A stretch of 64,000 nt of DNA, from assembly GCA_009746045.1 (NCBI GenBank), contig RPFO01000050.1, forward strand, positions 4,146,593-4,210,592. Reading direction: 5' to 3'. Source of the stretch: Mesostigma viride. Taxonomy: Eukaryota; Streptophyta; Mesostigmatophyceae; Mesostigmatales; Mesostigmataceae. The notes under the pieces are model-generated. The model made no database searches and was not told where the DNA came from. It saw nothing but the letters and a program-made list of their open reading frames with translations. Position numbers and translations under genes: made by a program. The stretch's first letter is position 1. Each line of letters begins with the position of its first letter. Positions 46,187 through 57,003 of this stretch are shown in pieces.

Positions 46187-46211
46187 TCTGCTGTAATCTG
46201 AGCGTGGGCAA

Positions 46212-47388
46212 GTAATCTGATCATGGCCAGGACGTATGTCACGTCCGTGATCATTTACGTCCGTGCACTCAAGAATTACGCGGTTGCCGTAATCGGAATC
46301 GTTACCGACGTTTGGTTGGTTCCGATTCAGTAGGCCGCAGGCTTTGTTCCTTGGGCCAGTGTGGAGCGCCGCGCCGGAAAGGCCTGAATTTCTAGAGTGA
46401 CAGTCTTAGGTGACCTGCCTTAGGTTCAGGCGCAAGACTTTGGGGCGCAATTAAAGCCTTGGTGGCTTGCGCAATATTCTGGTGCGTGACATTTGGCAGT
46501 TACGAATCTTTTGTATTGTCCAGACGGAATGATGTTCAGTCCATCGGACAAAGCTAGATACGCAGATCGTAGTGTGCGGTGTGCTGGCTCGCACGTGGCT
46601 GTCGAACAGACTTGCTCTGCATTTTGCTGGCAGTCTATGTAACTGCACGTCAGGCGGCTTGCTGGCAAATGCGACAGCGCATGGATGCCGGGATTTTTGG
46701 AGGTGTTTAGGAGCAGCGCAGCGGCCATGGTGGTCGTTGTTCGCTCGTTTCTCTCCCTCACAACTAGTTTGTTGTCTTCATGGGGTTAAACTTCTCGAAC
46801 AGCCCGGAGCAGCCCCCGTGAGTGGTTGCATGTCGTTGCCATGACGATGGTTGATAGGATTGACAGTGGTTTGATCCGGTTGGGATGTTGTTGGCATTGT
46901 GGACGAGAAACGTTCTGCTGACCCGGGAACAGTCCCGGGAAAGGGCCGGTTCGTCGTTGGCCAGTGTGCCAGTAACTGGGACATGAGCGCAGAGTCACAC
47001 AGTTGATATAGATTATGACGTAAGTAAACACTGTTGCGCCACAGTGGCGTCATGGTCGGTCTGTGGTGATTTCGATGGGTCTCATGATCAAGGATATGTA
47101 GTTACTCTTACAGTTGCGGCAGCACAACTCGGCATTCATTGTAATTTGTCAAATGTTATGGAATGAATGGTTTGGGCATTGCTTTCATCATAAAGCATTA
47201 TTGCAATCTTCATAATATAATCGACTGGCTGCGCTGCCTGTCATGAAGGTGGTGGTGCCGTCAAGGACCACACCTATCATTTTCACTCAATTTGATATAG
47301 TGGATCACACACATGAGTACTCTATTGCTATGGATATGCCTTCCAAGTGATAGTCTAGGATATAATGGCACGCAAACGCGACACGTAG
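46212..47388. other. Stretch without a supportable gene
   Basis: Mixed AT-rich sequence with only short frames. A CCCGGGA/TCCCGGG inverted pair lies near 46922-46940. No domain recognised. Confidence 0.45.
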
Positions 47389-47953
47389 CATGGCTGTACA
47401 AAGGCTAAGCTAAGGCTATGGCTGGTTGTGTACCGTGCGTCAGCGGGGCACATGACTAGGTATGATGGCTAGGTAGGCTAGGCAAACATTCTAGGCATGG
47501 CTGCCATAGCGGCAGTGACTACCACCAATTATTCAAGCTAGGTCGGGCTACTCTAGCCCGCAGGAGGCCGGGCGACCACATCTTGCGGTTGATCATCAGG
47601 TCCCCCGGCCCCTCCAGTACACCTTGGGCTTCTGGGGGTCCTGCTTGTGGCGGAGGTACTTCGGGCCACAGGTCGCGTCGCTGCTGCTGCTGAGCGGGGC
47701 CGGTCAGGTCGTCGTCCAGCGTCCAGGTGAGGTCGTGCAACCTCTTGCGACGAGAGAGGAACCGCTGCTTGTGCTCAGGGGAGGGGAAGGTGAGCAGGAC
47801 TGGTGGGGGAGCCGCCTTGTCCCGTGCATGATCCCATGGGGAGGGGCTTGCCCACAGGGGCTGGCGTGTGGGCCTAGGGACAACGGTCTGCCACCTCTTC
47901 TTGTTCTGCATGGCAGTCCAAGCAGGAGAGAGGTAGGAAATGCGGTGTTTCAA
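47389..47953 (-). pseudogene. L1 fragment: ORF2-end sequence fused to ORF1 C-terminal part
   Basis: A 144-residue minus frame (47519-47953) opens with SPAWTAMQNKKRW and PLWASPSPW, matching the sequence that follows the L1 ORF2 remnant on plus near 61955-62045. It then runs without a break into FPSPEHKQRFLSRRKRL and TWTLDDDLTGPAQQQQRRD, typical of an L1 ORF1 C-terminal domain and also seen at 53640-53834 and 63700-63795. The following 130 bp (47389-47518) match 53350-53520. Confidence 0.6.
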
Positions 47954-48289
47954 ACTTGGCTGGGACCACTAGGTCGGCCAGCAACTGCTGTGTATAGTTC
48001 ATGGCAGATTTACCAATCTTTCTAGGAATGTCCTTGGGGCCAGGCCAGGTCAGGATAATCCGCCCTGCATGGATGGCCGAGCCGCTGAGGGCCGGCCAGA
48101 CCTAGGTTGGTGTCTTAACCTGCATGACTTGTGCGAGCAAGATGTCCTACGAATGCTATCCTACGCTGTCTAATCCGGCTCGTCTGTAATGCAAGGCATA
48201 CCCTTCTACAAAGACTCTAACGTTCGACCTATGTGTTGAAAACCCTACGGCCTACGTGCAGGACCTGTCGGACCATTCTGGAAACCAAT

Positions 48290-49360
48290 GATCATGCAAT
48301 GCCGTCCAGCCGTGCGGCCATCTTGTCCGTAAGCGCCCATGCCTCGGCGCCATACGTAAGCACCGTGAGGACCATGACCTAGCTTGAAGAGCACTCGCTT
48401 GCGGTCCTCCGCCCAGCTAGGGTCTTCGAGTGCCAGAAGGGGGTGAGCGAGCGGAGCCGGGCCCAGGCCAGGCCGATGCGGGTGTCCATATCGTCCGCTG
48501 CGCGTCGGGGAGCATGCTCCCCATGCAGCAGCTTGAAGCGCTCACGGAACGGGACCTCCGTCCCATCTAGCAGCAGCGGCCGTGGCGAGCAACTGGTACT
48601 AAGCCCCAATCACCATTGCCTCGGTTAATTAATTCGACACTAATCTCCAACCCCATGCCGTCCGCGCGCCTCCAACTGCATGCCAAAACAGACATATGTC
48701 CAGCCAAGTCTAAATGTGCTCGGGGCGCTCGATGAGGGTGGTATCATCCGCATAAATCAGGACGGACAGGCGGTTACTAACCCGGCAGGGCCACCGCCGC
48801 CGTATGGCGCGATCGTTAAGGATGTCCAAGCCAGGCTCGAACCCCTGAGCGGTAAAGCGGGCACGTGCCTGGCGTATGATCGACGTGATCAACGACAGTA
48901 ATGAACAGATCGATATGGCCGGGGACAGGACACAACCTTCCCACACCCCGTGGTGAAGGGGGAATTATGGTGGGCCGGGTGGTGCCTTCCGCAGTCCGCA
49001 CTACTGCCTGTGATGACCCTCACCGCACTGCTGCCTGCACATGATGACCCTCATACATGGCTGACAAATGGCAGCTAGCAATAAATGCTGGTGGCACGCG
49101 CGATCCAGAGCTAGGATGGCCCAAAGAGCCTCCCAGCTAGGACCGTGTCAAAAGCCTTGATGATACAGTTGACAAAAATGAAGACCAGCGGTAATAAAAC
49201 CATCACTGAGGGCAAATGCGATCGACGCACCTCCTAGCTCCACCAGCCGGCCCGCGACAAGTACAGCCATGACAGTGTTACAGCCACGACGGAAACCCAT
49301 CTGAGACTCACCCAGATGTGGGTCCAGCGCAGCACGGAGCCGGGCTGTGCAGCATCATTC
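48290..49360 (-). pseudogene. L1-type ORF2 remnant, reverse transcriptase part
   Basis: Minus-strand pieces: WVSLRWVSVVAVTLSWL near 49250-49310 (a shifted form of a QMGFRRGCNTVMAVL-type segment), a PLVFIFVN...KAFDTV motif A near 49150-49185, WEGCVLSP (48920) and LIYADDTTLIERPEHI (48712-48757). A C-terminal piece with LLDGTEVPFRERFKLL and DDMDTRIGLAWARLRSLTPF lies at 48379-48570. Order and spacing match the plus-strand remnant at 60480-61840. Frames are broken throughout. Confidence 0.65.
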
Positions 49361-51120
49361 CGGGAATGGGCTGCTGCTATCTCCACCCCGCTCCGCAACG
49401 ATGCTGCCATGGCAGTGGACAATATTTCACATGAGGTGGCCGTTAAGATGCCTGAGCTTGAGCCTTTCCTCTGGGGCTTTTGCAACCGCCGATTATACAA
49501 GATGGCGGCTCCCCCCGCCGATGTATTGGAATTGAGCACAGCCTGTTCAATCAGGTCATGCTCTACACAGCCGTGTTGTTATGTACGCTGTACGGTTCAA
49601 ATAAAACACTTCTACAGGTACGCGTACTTCAGTGCGCCGCGGATAATTACGCGTATTTTATGAAAAATACGCGACTTGGATCGAAGTCCTTAGAAATTTG
49701 GGGGGGTACCCATGGGGTGCCAGGCTACCGGCCGGCCAGCAGGCAGCGCGGCGCCTAGGTTCTTTGGCGCGGCGTTTACTTCTGGCCCATCCGCGGGAAC
49801 TGGGGAATATGTTTGCTTTGGGCCTAGGGGCTATGAATTAAAAGTTGGCTTGAATAGGGTCTAGGAATTATAAAAGTTGGGTGCAAGGTGTGCGGGCCAC
49901 GTAACGTACTTGCAAGAGTGGCCATAGCGAAATGAGCAACATAGGGCGAGAGAAATGCAAACGAAATACTCGAATGTTGAAGACGATGAGTTCATGATAT
50001 TAGATTCAATGTGGCGGAGAGTATAGCTGGTTCATAATATCTCTGCTTTCTTTTCATGCCATCTGCATGGGGGATACTATGCATTGTTTGGTCATGCACG
50101 CGGAATCAAATAGAATTCATGATAGCAGCATTACTGAATGCGTGGTTCTGGAGGGGGTTCTGACCGTGAAGGAGGCATAAGTAATGATAGCATCGGATTC
50201 TAAACAGAACGGGTGCTCAGTGTTCCAAATTTACGACCACTTAAAGTAAAATTCGGTTGAAGTAATTATTGAGGCGTGCACTGTCAGTTTGTGCCTGCCA
50301 TTTTCAACATAGAAGAACGGCCGTTGTTGCTCGCCTGGGCGAGGGGTTTACGATGTCAAGGTATATATTTGTGGCGAACGTGATCTGTTTCAGTGCTTTC
50401 CTCTACGAGCTTGTCGTTTGAAGTCTTTTGCGTTCTTTTTTGGCGTTCAAGATTGTTGTGTGAGAGTGCCGCACCTTTTCTTCGCAGCGGCATCACAGCG
50501 CTCAGAAGCTGATCGAGTGGCCGGCTGGCCGCCAATACATTTTTATCGTGGAGGGAAAGAAGGATTTTGCTGATGATTATATTGGAGATATTGCATTCAT
50601 GTGACTGCATCTAGACAGTGAGCTGCCACCATTTGATTATTTTAGCATGCATGCCCTTGTTATATGATGATGTGACAACACTAAAATGTGCTTAGCCAAC
50701 CGTCGGTGGTTGACATGGCTGACTGCATGCAAGCAATTATGTATACCATGAAACTATATCGTTACTAATTACTATAAATGCAAGTGTTTTCCACGTGGAT
50801 GCGTGCCCAATAAGCCCCTAGCTTCAGTCAGAAACGCGGTCGCGTATTTTAAGCCCGTGTATTTTAACCCCCCCACGTATATACATGCACGTTAATTTTA
50901 AACCCCGTTTTAAAATACGCGTACCCGTACATAACAACACGGCTACACGGGCAAGGGGCCAGCCACGGATAATAATAGATAGGCAACTACCGCGCGGCGT
51001 CTGCCTCAAAAGCTGCGTGCTGAAAGTCTTCATGCGTCTCCTGCTGAACCGCATCAGTTCCAGCCTCGATTCCCACACAGGTGAGTCCGGGCTTCCGTGT
51101 TGGCGATCGCAGTTGTGCTG
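49361..51120. other. Stretch without a supportable gene
   Basis: Mixed sequence. AATACGCG-like motifs occur near 49650-49675 and 50835-50935, the latter with partly inverted CGCGTATTTTAA and TTAAAATACGCG. The AACGGCCGTT core is at 50316. No domain seen. Confidence 0.45.
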
Positions 51121-51975
51121 TTATAATTAATTAAGACTCGTGCTCCCGTTGGGGAGTCACGAAGCATTAACCCCGATGGATGGATGGATGGATGGATGGA
51201 TGGATGGATGGATGGATGGATGGATGGATGGATGGATGGATGGATGGATGGATGGATGGATGGATGGATGGATGGATGGATGGATGGATGGATGGATGGA
51301 TGGATGGATGGATGGATGGATGGATGGATGGATGGATGGATGGATGGATGGATGGATGGATGGATGGATGGATGGATGGATGGATGGATGGATGGATGGA
51401 TGGATGGATGGATGGATGGATGGATGGATGGATGGATGGATGGATGGATGGATGGATGGATGGATGGATGGATGGATGGATGGATGGATGGATGGATGGA
51501 TGGATGGATGGATGGATGGATGGATGGATGGATGGATGGATGGATGGATGGATGGATGGATGGATGGATGGATGGATGGATGGATGGATGGATGGATGGA
51601 TGGATGGATGGATGGATGGATGGATGGATGGATGGATGGATGGATGGATGGATGGATGGGTGCAAACAGTCCTACCGCGATCTAATCTATCTACAGCAGC
51701 TATCTACATACAACATCTATCTACAAAAGCTATCAACATCGACTCTACCCTAAGGGAGCTGCCTGGCGTCCCTCCCGCGGGTTTGCACACCGTCGCGGGC
51801 GCTTCCCCACGTGGGGGGCCTCCGGTTGTCCTCTATGACCTGGGCCCACTTGGCCAAGGTTGTCCAGCATCTTTTTCCAAGTCACGGAGAGGCATATAGG
51901 CCCCCGGCATGTCCTCTACTAGCTGTTCTTTGAATGTGCGGGCCTTGCGGCGTCTAACATCACGGGGCCGGCCAG
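51121..51975 (-). mobile_element. 5'-truncated L1 3' end with a giant GATG microsatellite
   Basis: In reverse, this matches the 3' end of the L1 element at 45800-46170: (TTAA)n tail, terminal hairpin (51135-51160), tetranucleotide tract, GGTGCAAACAGTCCTACCG, ATCTATCTACA-type repeats, and CTAGCTGTTCTTTGAA with TGCGGGCCTTGCGGCGTC. The tetranucleotide part is expanded here (51175-51659). Confidence 0.85.
51175..51659. repeat. (GATG)n microsatellite, about 121 copies
   Basis: About 485 bp of GATG with no visible interruption. Both strands are open in every frame (Met-Asp-Gly-Trp on plus, Ser-Ile-His-Pro on minus). This is a consequence of the repeat, not a gene. Confidence 0.98.
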
Positions 51976-52137
51976 TTGTGCTATGCATGGTCACCACATG
52001 CATGAACGCGCCCCACCTGATCGAAGAAGTGGGCTTTCTAGCTGGCCCCCCCCGGCCTCATGCCATTGCAATTGCTATATATATTGACCTTCGTGGATAA
52101 CACCATGCACTGAAGGCGTTCGTTACGGTATATATGG

Positions 52138-52631
52138 ATCGGTCGGTTTTCCCCCACGCGAACATCCGGTCCGAGGATGCGGATGGCGCTGCCTTCTATT
52201 CCCCCAACCACCGGCCTGACATCGTGGTGCTGGACTTTGAGGGGGGTGGCCGGCATCTGCTTATTGACGTTTCGGTGGCGCGGCCCTTGGCTCTTAGCCA
52301 CGTGGCTGGGGCCTCCCTCACGGCAGGTTACACGGCGGACCGGGCGGAGCGGGCCAAGCTCCTGGCCTACGGCGACGTCGGGCACCATCGTGTGGTGCCC
52401 TTTGTCCTGGAGGAGTTTGGGGCCATGGGGCCCCTGACCTCCGCCTTCTTCAAGGAGTGTTGCCGGCTCCGGGAGGACCGGCTGGACCTGGAGGGCCAGC
52501 GGGCCCCATGGTCGGCGCGGACCTGGACGTCATATTGGCGTCAGCGCTTGTCGGTGGCGCTGACTCGGGCCATGGCTGACATCATGCTCCGCCGTACGCG
52601 GGCTGATTTTGCGGTGCAGCAGGGCTATTAG
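52138..52631 (+). pseudogene. REL-type LINE endonuclease domain, 5'-truncated copy A
   Basis: 165-residue frame nearly identical to 56336-56829. It carries a PD-(D/E)XK-type signature: NHRPDIVVLDFEGGGRHLLI followed by DVSVARP, with Pro-Asp and a later Asp spaced as in restriction-like endonucleases of R2/CRE-type LINEs. It continues with VPFVLEEFGAMGPLT and WSARTWTSYWRQRL. The zinc finger and reverse transcriptase are missing, so the copy is truncated at the 5' side. The domain normally cuts target DNA for target-primed reverse transcription. The 3' flank has TGTAAGTAATTA and a TAATATATATGG end (52743-52770). Confidence 0.7.
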
Positions 52632-52770
52632 GTTCCTCCCGTTAGGAGTTTCCATTGGTCTTATCGTAGTATAGAGATTTGACATGGCTCTGTATAGAGG
52701 TTTATAGCTGGGCGTTTGCTTTGGTTTGAGTGATTTCACTCTGCTGTAAGTAATTATATTTTTAATATAT

Positions 52771-53075
52771 ATGGATTCTCCCGATTTCTGGCATGCGCAC
52801 GCCTGGTTGTCTCCTTGATATGGGATGCCCTAAAAAGGGGATTGTGGGTTACCCCCAGTGGGAACTGATATTTCCCTATTAAACCCTCAGGCTCCGGCCT
52901 TTATATTCTCCCAAACCGGCGCCTCTAAATGTGTTCCAAGCCTATCTCAGATATATAGTGTGGGCTCTGGACCATGGGGCAGCCTAAGTACCGGCTGCAT
53001 CCGCTATGAGTCAGCCATGCTTTAAGCCCATGCAGAGACTGAGCCACTCCGATCTGCTGATACGCCATGATTAAT
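52771..53075. other. Short region of LINE-related fragments
   Basis: 52768-52820 matches 40850-40893 in reverse (GCCAGAAATCGGGAGAA). The rest is unassigned and ends in a (TTAA)n run at about 53068-53089. Confidence 0.5.
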
Positions 53076-54273
53076 TAATTAATTAATTAAACACGTGCTC
53101 CCGTTGGGGAGTCACGGAGCACCGAATCGCTTTTATTCCCTGTGTGTGCACAACAGGAGAAAGGGCAGAGACCCCCAGTCTCCTTCATGCATGCCTACTA
53201 TAAGGCATGCCACAGCTGCATTCGGGCACGCTAGCTAAACGGACACGCTAACGATCCGGCAATCTGTGGGTGCAATAATAAGACCCATCAGTGTGAGCAT
53301 GGCATAACAAGGATCGGCGTGGGCAAGTAGTAATCTGATCGAAGCCAGGAATCATGTAGCATGGCTGTACAAGGACTAAGCTAAGGCTATATGGCTGGTT
53401 GTGTACCGTGCGTTAGCGGTGCACGTGACTATAGGTGGCATGCAGCTAGGCAAACATTCTAAGCATGGCTGCCATAGCGGCAGTGATTACTGACCAATGG
53501 TTACAAGCTATAGGGCTAGTCTATACAAATTCTAGCCCGCGGGGGGCGTCCACATCTTGTGGTTGATCGATCATCAGGTCCCCGCCCCCGTCCAGTACAC
53601 CTTGGGCTTCTGGGGGTCCTGCTTGTGGCCGGGAGGTATTCAGTCAGGCCACAGGTCACGACGCTGCTGCTGCTGGGCGGGGGTCAGGTCGTCGTCCAGT
53701 GTCCAGGTGAGGTCGTGCAACCGCTTGCGACGAGAGAGGAACCGCTGCTTGTACGTGCTCAGGGGAGGGGATCGAAGGTGAGCAGGACTGGTGGGGGAGC
53801 CGCCTCGTCCCGTGAGTGGGGAAGGCGGTGGCACCCACGCAGTTCTACCTCATCTACCAGGCCCACGAGGGTAAGGAGCTGGTCCTTAAGCTCGTCGGCA
53901 AGGGAGGTTGACGTCTCACCTGGCTTCTGGGGGAAATTAAACGACGCAGCACCACCCGGCAGTCGCGGCGGGCGCGGTCGGTGGCCTCCCGTTGTTGAGC
54001 CTGGCGAAGGTCTTCAAGCTCCTGGAGTTTCGTAGCGATGGCGTTGGTGGTGGAGGCGGTCGCTGTCGGCAGCAGGTCCGCATAGGAGAGGGGCGGGAGG
54101 TCATCAGCATCCAGCCGGGGTGGCCGGCTGGGATGCGATGGTGGCCGTCTGCTCCGGCTATCTTTGGGACCTGTGAGGCCAGGGCCTCGGTGTGGGCGGT
54201 GATGGCTTCAAGCTTCTTCATGAGCACGCCGCACTTGCCCTCCATGATGATCGATGCCCTAGCCATTGCCTAG
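53076..54273 (-). mobile_element. L1-related fragment, minus: tail joined to ORF1 pieces
   Basis: In element order (right to left), 54266-53937 carries an ORF1-like start with a possible coiled coil (MEGKCGVLMKKLEAITAHTE). 53834-53640 has KQRFLSRRKRL and TWTLDDDLTPAQQQQRRD. Then come about 450 bp of non-coding sequence matching 47389-47520 and 40640-40850, the hairpin at 53092-53119 and a (TTAA)n tail. ORF2 is absent, so this is a deleted or non-autonomous derivative. Confidence 0.6.
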
Positions 54274-54453
54274 CCATGATCATCTTCTTCCACCCCATGC
54301 CCGCAACTTTGCACAGTAGCTGCTGGAATACAGTGGTGTGACCAGTGCAGGTGCACCTCATGCAATTGTGCACCCCAAGTAGGTGGCAGCTTACACCGAC
54401 CATGCACCTGCAGGTTGTCACCTAGAATGAATTGAAAACCATATGCCCCTTCT

Positions 54454-55980
54454 CAGGGATATGTGTTACACCGTGTTGGTCTGTACGGCAGTACGGGGTA
54501 CTCGGTAAAACCCTTGTGTACTGTAAAAATACAGGTATTTTTGCGAGGGGTAAAAAATACGCGAAAAAATACGCAGTACGGCATACGGGGTATTTTTGAA
54601 ATTGTGGTAAAAAAGTACGGGGTATTATTAAGGCCAAGGTACGGGGTATTCTAAGGATGTGTGGCCCTGCAGCCAACAAATGTTACTAGGTACTATGCTC
54701 TCTGCTATTCATTTATGAGCATAATGGCAGTGACTTGCCACCTGCCACACTTAGATCGACATTGCAATACATCCTTCAAGTACATTTATATATTGTGGAC
54801 ATGCAAACTATTGACCATCTAACACCGGTCTCTTTTATTACCATGCATTATTGACAGCATAACACATGGTTGAATGGTATAATGCACCCATAGCACTATA
54901 GATGGCAGCTTCGCTGCACAATGACAAGAAGTGCATGCCACGAATCCCTAAAAAAAAAATCATTGGCAATGAACCCAGAATTGACCTTCACTGCTGCCAC
55001 TGCCGCGATCATGTTCTTGTACGAGGCGCTGGCGGCGACGTGAAACGGAATGCCATTCTCGTAAAAGAAAGAGGCCTGGGCAAGGCGGACTTCCTGGAGC
55101 TGCGCATTGGAAAAGCACTGTGGAATCGTCTTCTGCACTGCCTTGCCAGAGCCACAAGGGCCAGCACCCGGGGCAGCGGCAGGCAGAAGGGCCTTGGCAA
55201 CGCGGGCACCGAGCACTGCATTTTGCTCCTTCTTTTCCAACCGGGCTGCCTCAGCCGCCTGAAGCCTCCCGATCAGGCCTTCTACATTCCTAGACTGCTG
55301 GCAAAATGTGGCTCCTTGTTGGGGATGTGGCTGAGATGGCCGACAGCGCGATCCTTGCTAAAGTTGCCAGGCCTGCCGAACTTGTAATCGCACAGCTTGC
55401 ACGCCTGGCCACCTCTGGCCGACTACCACGTCTTCCCCACTCACGGTCTTTTCCACCTCGTCAATCAGGTGGAGGCATTGATACTCCTCTCCCCTTTTGA
55501 CGACTGGAACTCTAGGCATGGTCGCCTCTTTTAGGATTGCCTAGCGCACAATACATGAACCGGCGCACCCGGCACCCTCTATTTGCTTTAATTGCGTCTT
55601 CACTCTTCTGCGTCTTTCTGGAAGTGCACCCGTCCCTAAACCTTGTGATTCTGCCATGCATATGCTGTCTGTCCCCTTACAGCTTTTCTCCCGCGCAATA
55701 AAAAATCCTGTCAAAAAATGTAGAAAGGCACACCGTCATGCGTGTACTAGCAAGTAGCTATGCACTCGCTACAATTTCAGCAATTTCAGTACCACTGACA
55801 GGTCTGGGCCTCTCCCCACCGCGTGACACGTCCGCGACCTCCAAAATCGGCTAAGTCCAAAGTGAAAAACAGTGAAAATCGTACGGCGTACGCGGTCGAA
55901 AGCGTCAGTACCGTGGAATATGGCGTATTTTCATACCCGAGGTGCCGTACGAACCAACACGGGTGTTATACATATCCTCC
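54454..55980 (-). mobile_element. hAT-like DNA transposon remnant
   Basis: Imperfect terminal inverted repeats of about 35 bp (54454-54488, starting CAGGGATATGTGTTACAC, and 55945-55980) enclose 1.5 kb. A minus-strand piece (about 55430-55290) reads ACKLCDYKFGRPGNF and then GHLSHIPN, a C-x2-C...H-x3-H pattern of a BED zinc finger. Another (54896-55240) reads LAQASFFYENGIPFHVA and then SYKNMIAAV, as in hAT transposases near the end of the N-terminal part. The catalytic region is missing and no 8-bp target duplication is visible. Inner flanks are rich in TACGGGGTA and AAAATACGC. Confidence 0.5.
54896..55519 (-). pseudogene. hAT-type transposase N-terminal remnant
   Basis: Starting at 55517 (MPRVPVVKRGEEYQCLHL), the frame is lost before the BED-like finger, which reads on in the +1 frame. 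A 114-codon frame (54896-55240) continues with FFYENGIPFHVA. Full-length hAT transposases have about 600-800 residues; perhaps 200 remain. A plus-strand frame at 54902-55387 is its shadow. Confidence 0.45.
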
Positions 55981-56088
55981 CCACGGAGGCATGTTCTTAA
56001 TTATCGGTTAAGTAATAATTAATGGGTTGTCCTCCACCTGTTCCGTGCCCCATCGTACATCGTTGAGATCATCCGCTGATGCAGTTCA
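55981..56088. other. Short spacer
   Basis: No feature seen between the hAT-like remnant and the chimeric LINE frame. Confidence 0.4.
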
Positions 56089-56829
56089 ATGAAGGGTCCC
56101 AAGCTCAAGTTCGTACCACTTAACGGCGTCATGCTCCGGCAACATTCCCCCTGCACTGTCACAGGGGTGTGGCAGGGCTGTGTGCTCTCCCCATATCTAT
56201 TCATCATTCATGGTGGACTATATATATCGCTGGATCCCACGGGGACTCACTACCTTGCCTGCATGGGGGGCCAACAGAATCAGAATTGGTATTTGTATTT
56301 GCACACTGTCCTCCTGACGGTGGTGCTCGCCATGATTCGGTCGGTTTTCCCCCACGCGAACATCCGGTCCGAGGATGCGGATGGCGCTGCCTTCTATTCC
56401 CCCAACCACCGGCCTGACATCGTGGTGCTGGACTTTGAGGGGGGTGGCCGGCATCTGCTTATTGACGTTTCGGTGGCGCGGCCCTTGGCTCTTAGCCACG
56501 TGGCTGGGGCCTCCCTCACGGCAGGTTACACGGCGGACCGGGCGGAGCGGGCCAAGCTCCTGGCCTACGGCGACGTCGGGCACCATCGTGTGGTGCCCTT
56601 TGTCCTGGAGGAGTTTGGGGCCATGGGGCCCCTGACCTCCGCCTTCTTCAAGGAGTGCTGCCGGCTCCGGGAGGACCGGCTGGACCTGGAGGGCCAGCGG
56701 GCCCCATGGTCGGCGCGGACCTGGACGTCATATTGGCGTCAGCGCTTGTCGGTGGCGCTGACTCGGGCCATGGCTGACATCATGCTCCGCCGTACGCGGG
56801 CTGATTTTGCGGTGCAGCAGGGCTATTAG
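56089..56829 (+). pseudogene. Chimeric ORF: L1 reverse-transcriptase piece fused to REL endonuclease
   Basis: One 246-residue open frame joins two element families. Residues 1-43 (PKLKFVPLNGVMLR, then TGVWQGCVLSPYLFIIHGG) are L1-type reverse transcriptase around motif B, as at 61195-61260. From about residue 47 (LDPTGTHYLACMGGQQNQNW) it is the REL-LINE C-terminal region: the H...C part of a zinc finger, then IRSVFPHANIRSEDADG and the PD...IDVSV endonuclease signature. The finger lacks its first two cysteines because the join (about 56212-56233) replaces them. It is followed by TGTAAGTAATTA and a TA-rich end. Confidence 0.75.
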
Positions 56830-56943
56830 GTTCCTCCCGTTAGGCGTTTCCATTGGTCTTATCGTAGTATAGAGCTTTGACATGGCTCTGTATATAGGTT
56901 TATAGCTGGGCGTTTGCTTTGGTTTGAGTGATTTCACTCTGCT

Positions 56944-57003
56944 GTAAGTAATTATTTTTTTTAATATATATATGAGGTAATTATATTTTTAATATATATG
57001 AGG
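56944..57003. repeat. Duplicated TA-rich LINE tail
   Basis: GTAATTATTTTTTTTAATATATATATGAG and GTAATTATATTTTTAATATATATGAG are each under 30 bp and lie head to tail, ending one REL-LINE copy and bordering the next. A related AATATATATATGAGGC occurs at 58986-59001. Confidence 0.7.

Noticed and set aside
51054-51899. Met-Asp-Gly-Trp and Ser-Ile-His-Pro repeat proteins
   Set aside because: They are translations of a pure GATG microsatellite, open in every frame on both strands.
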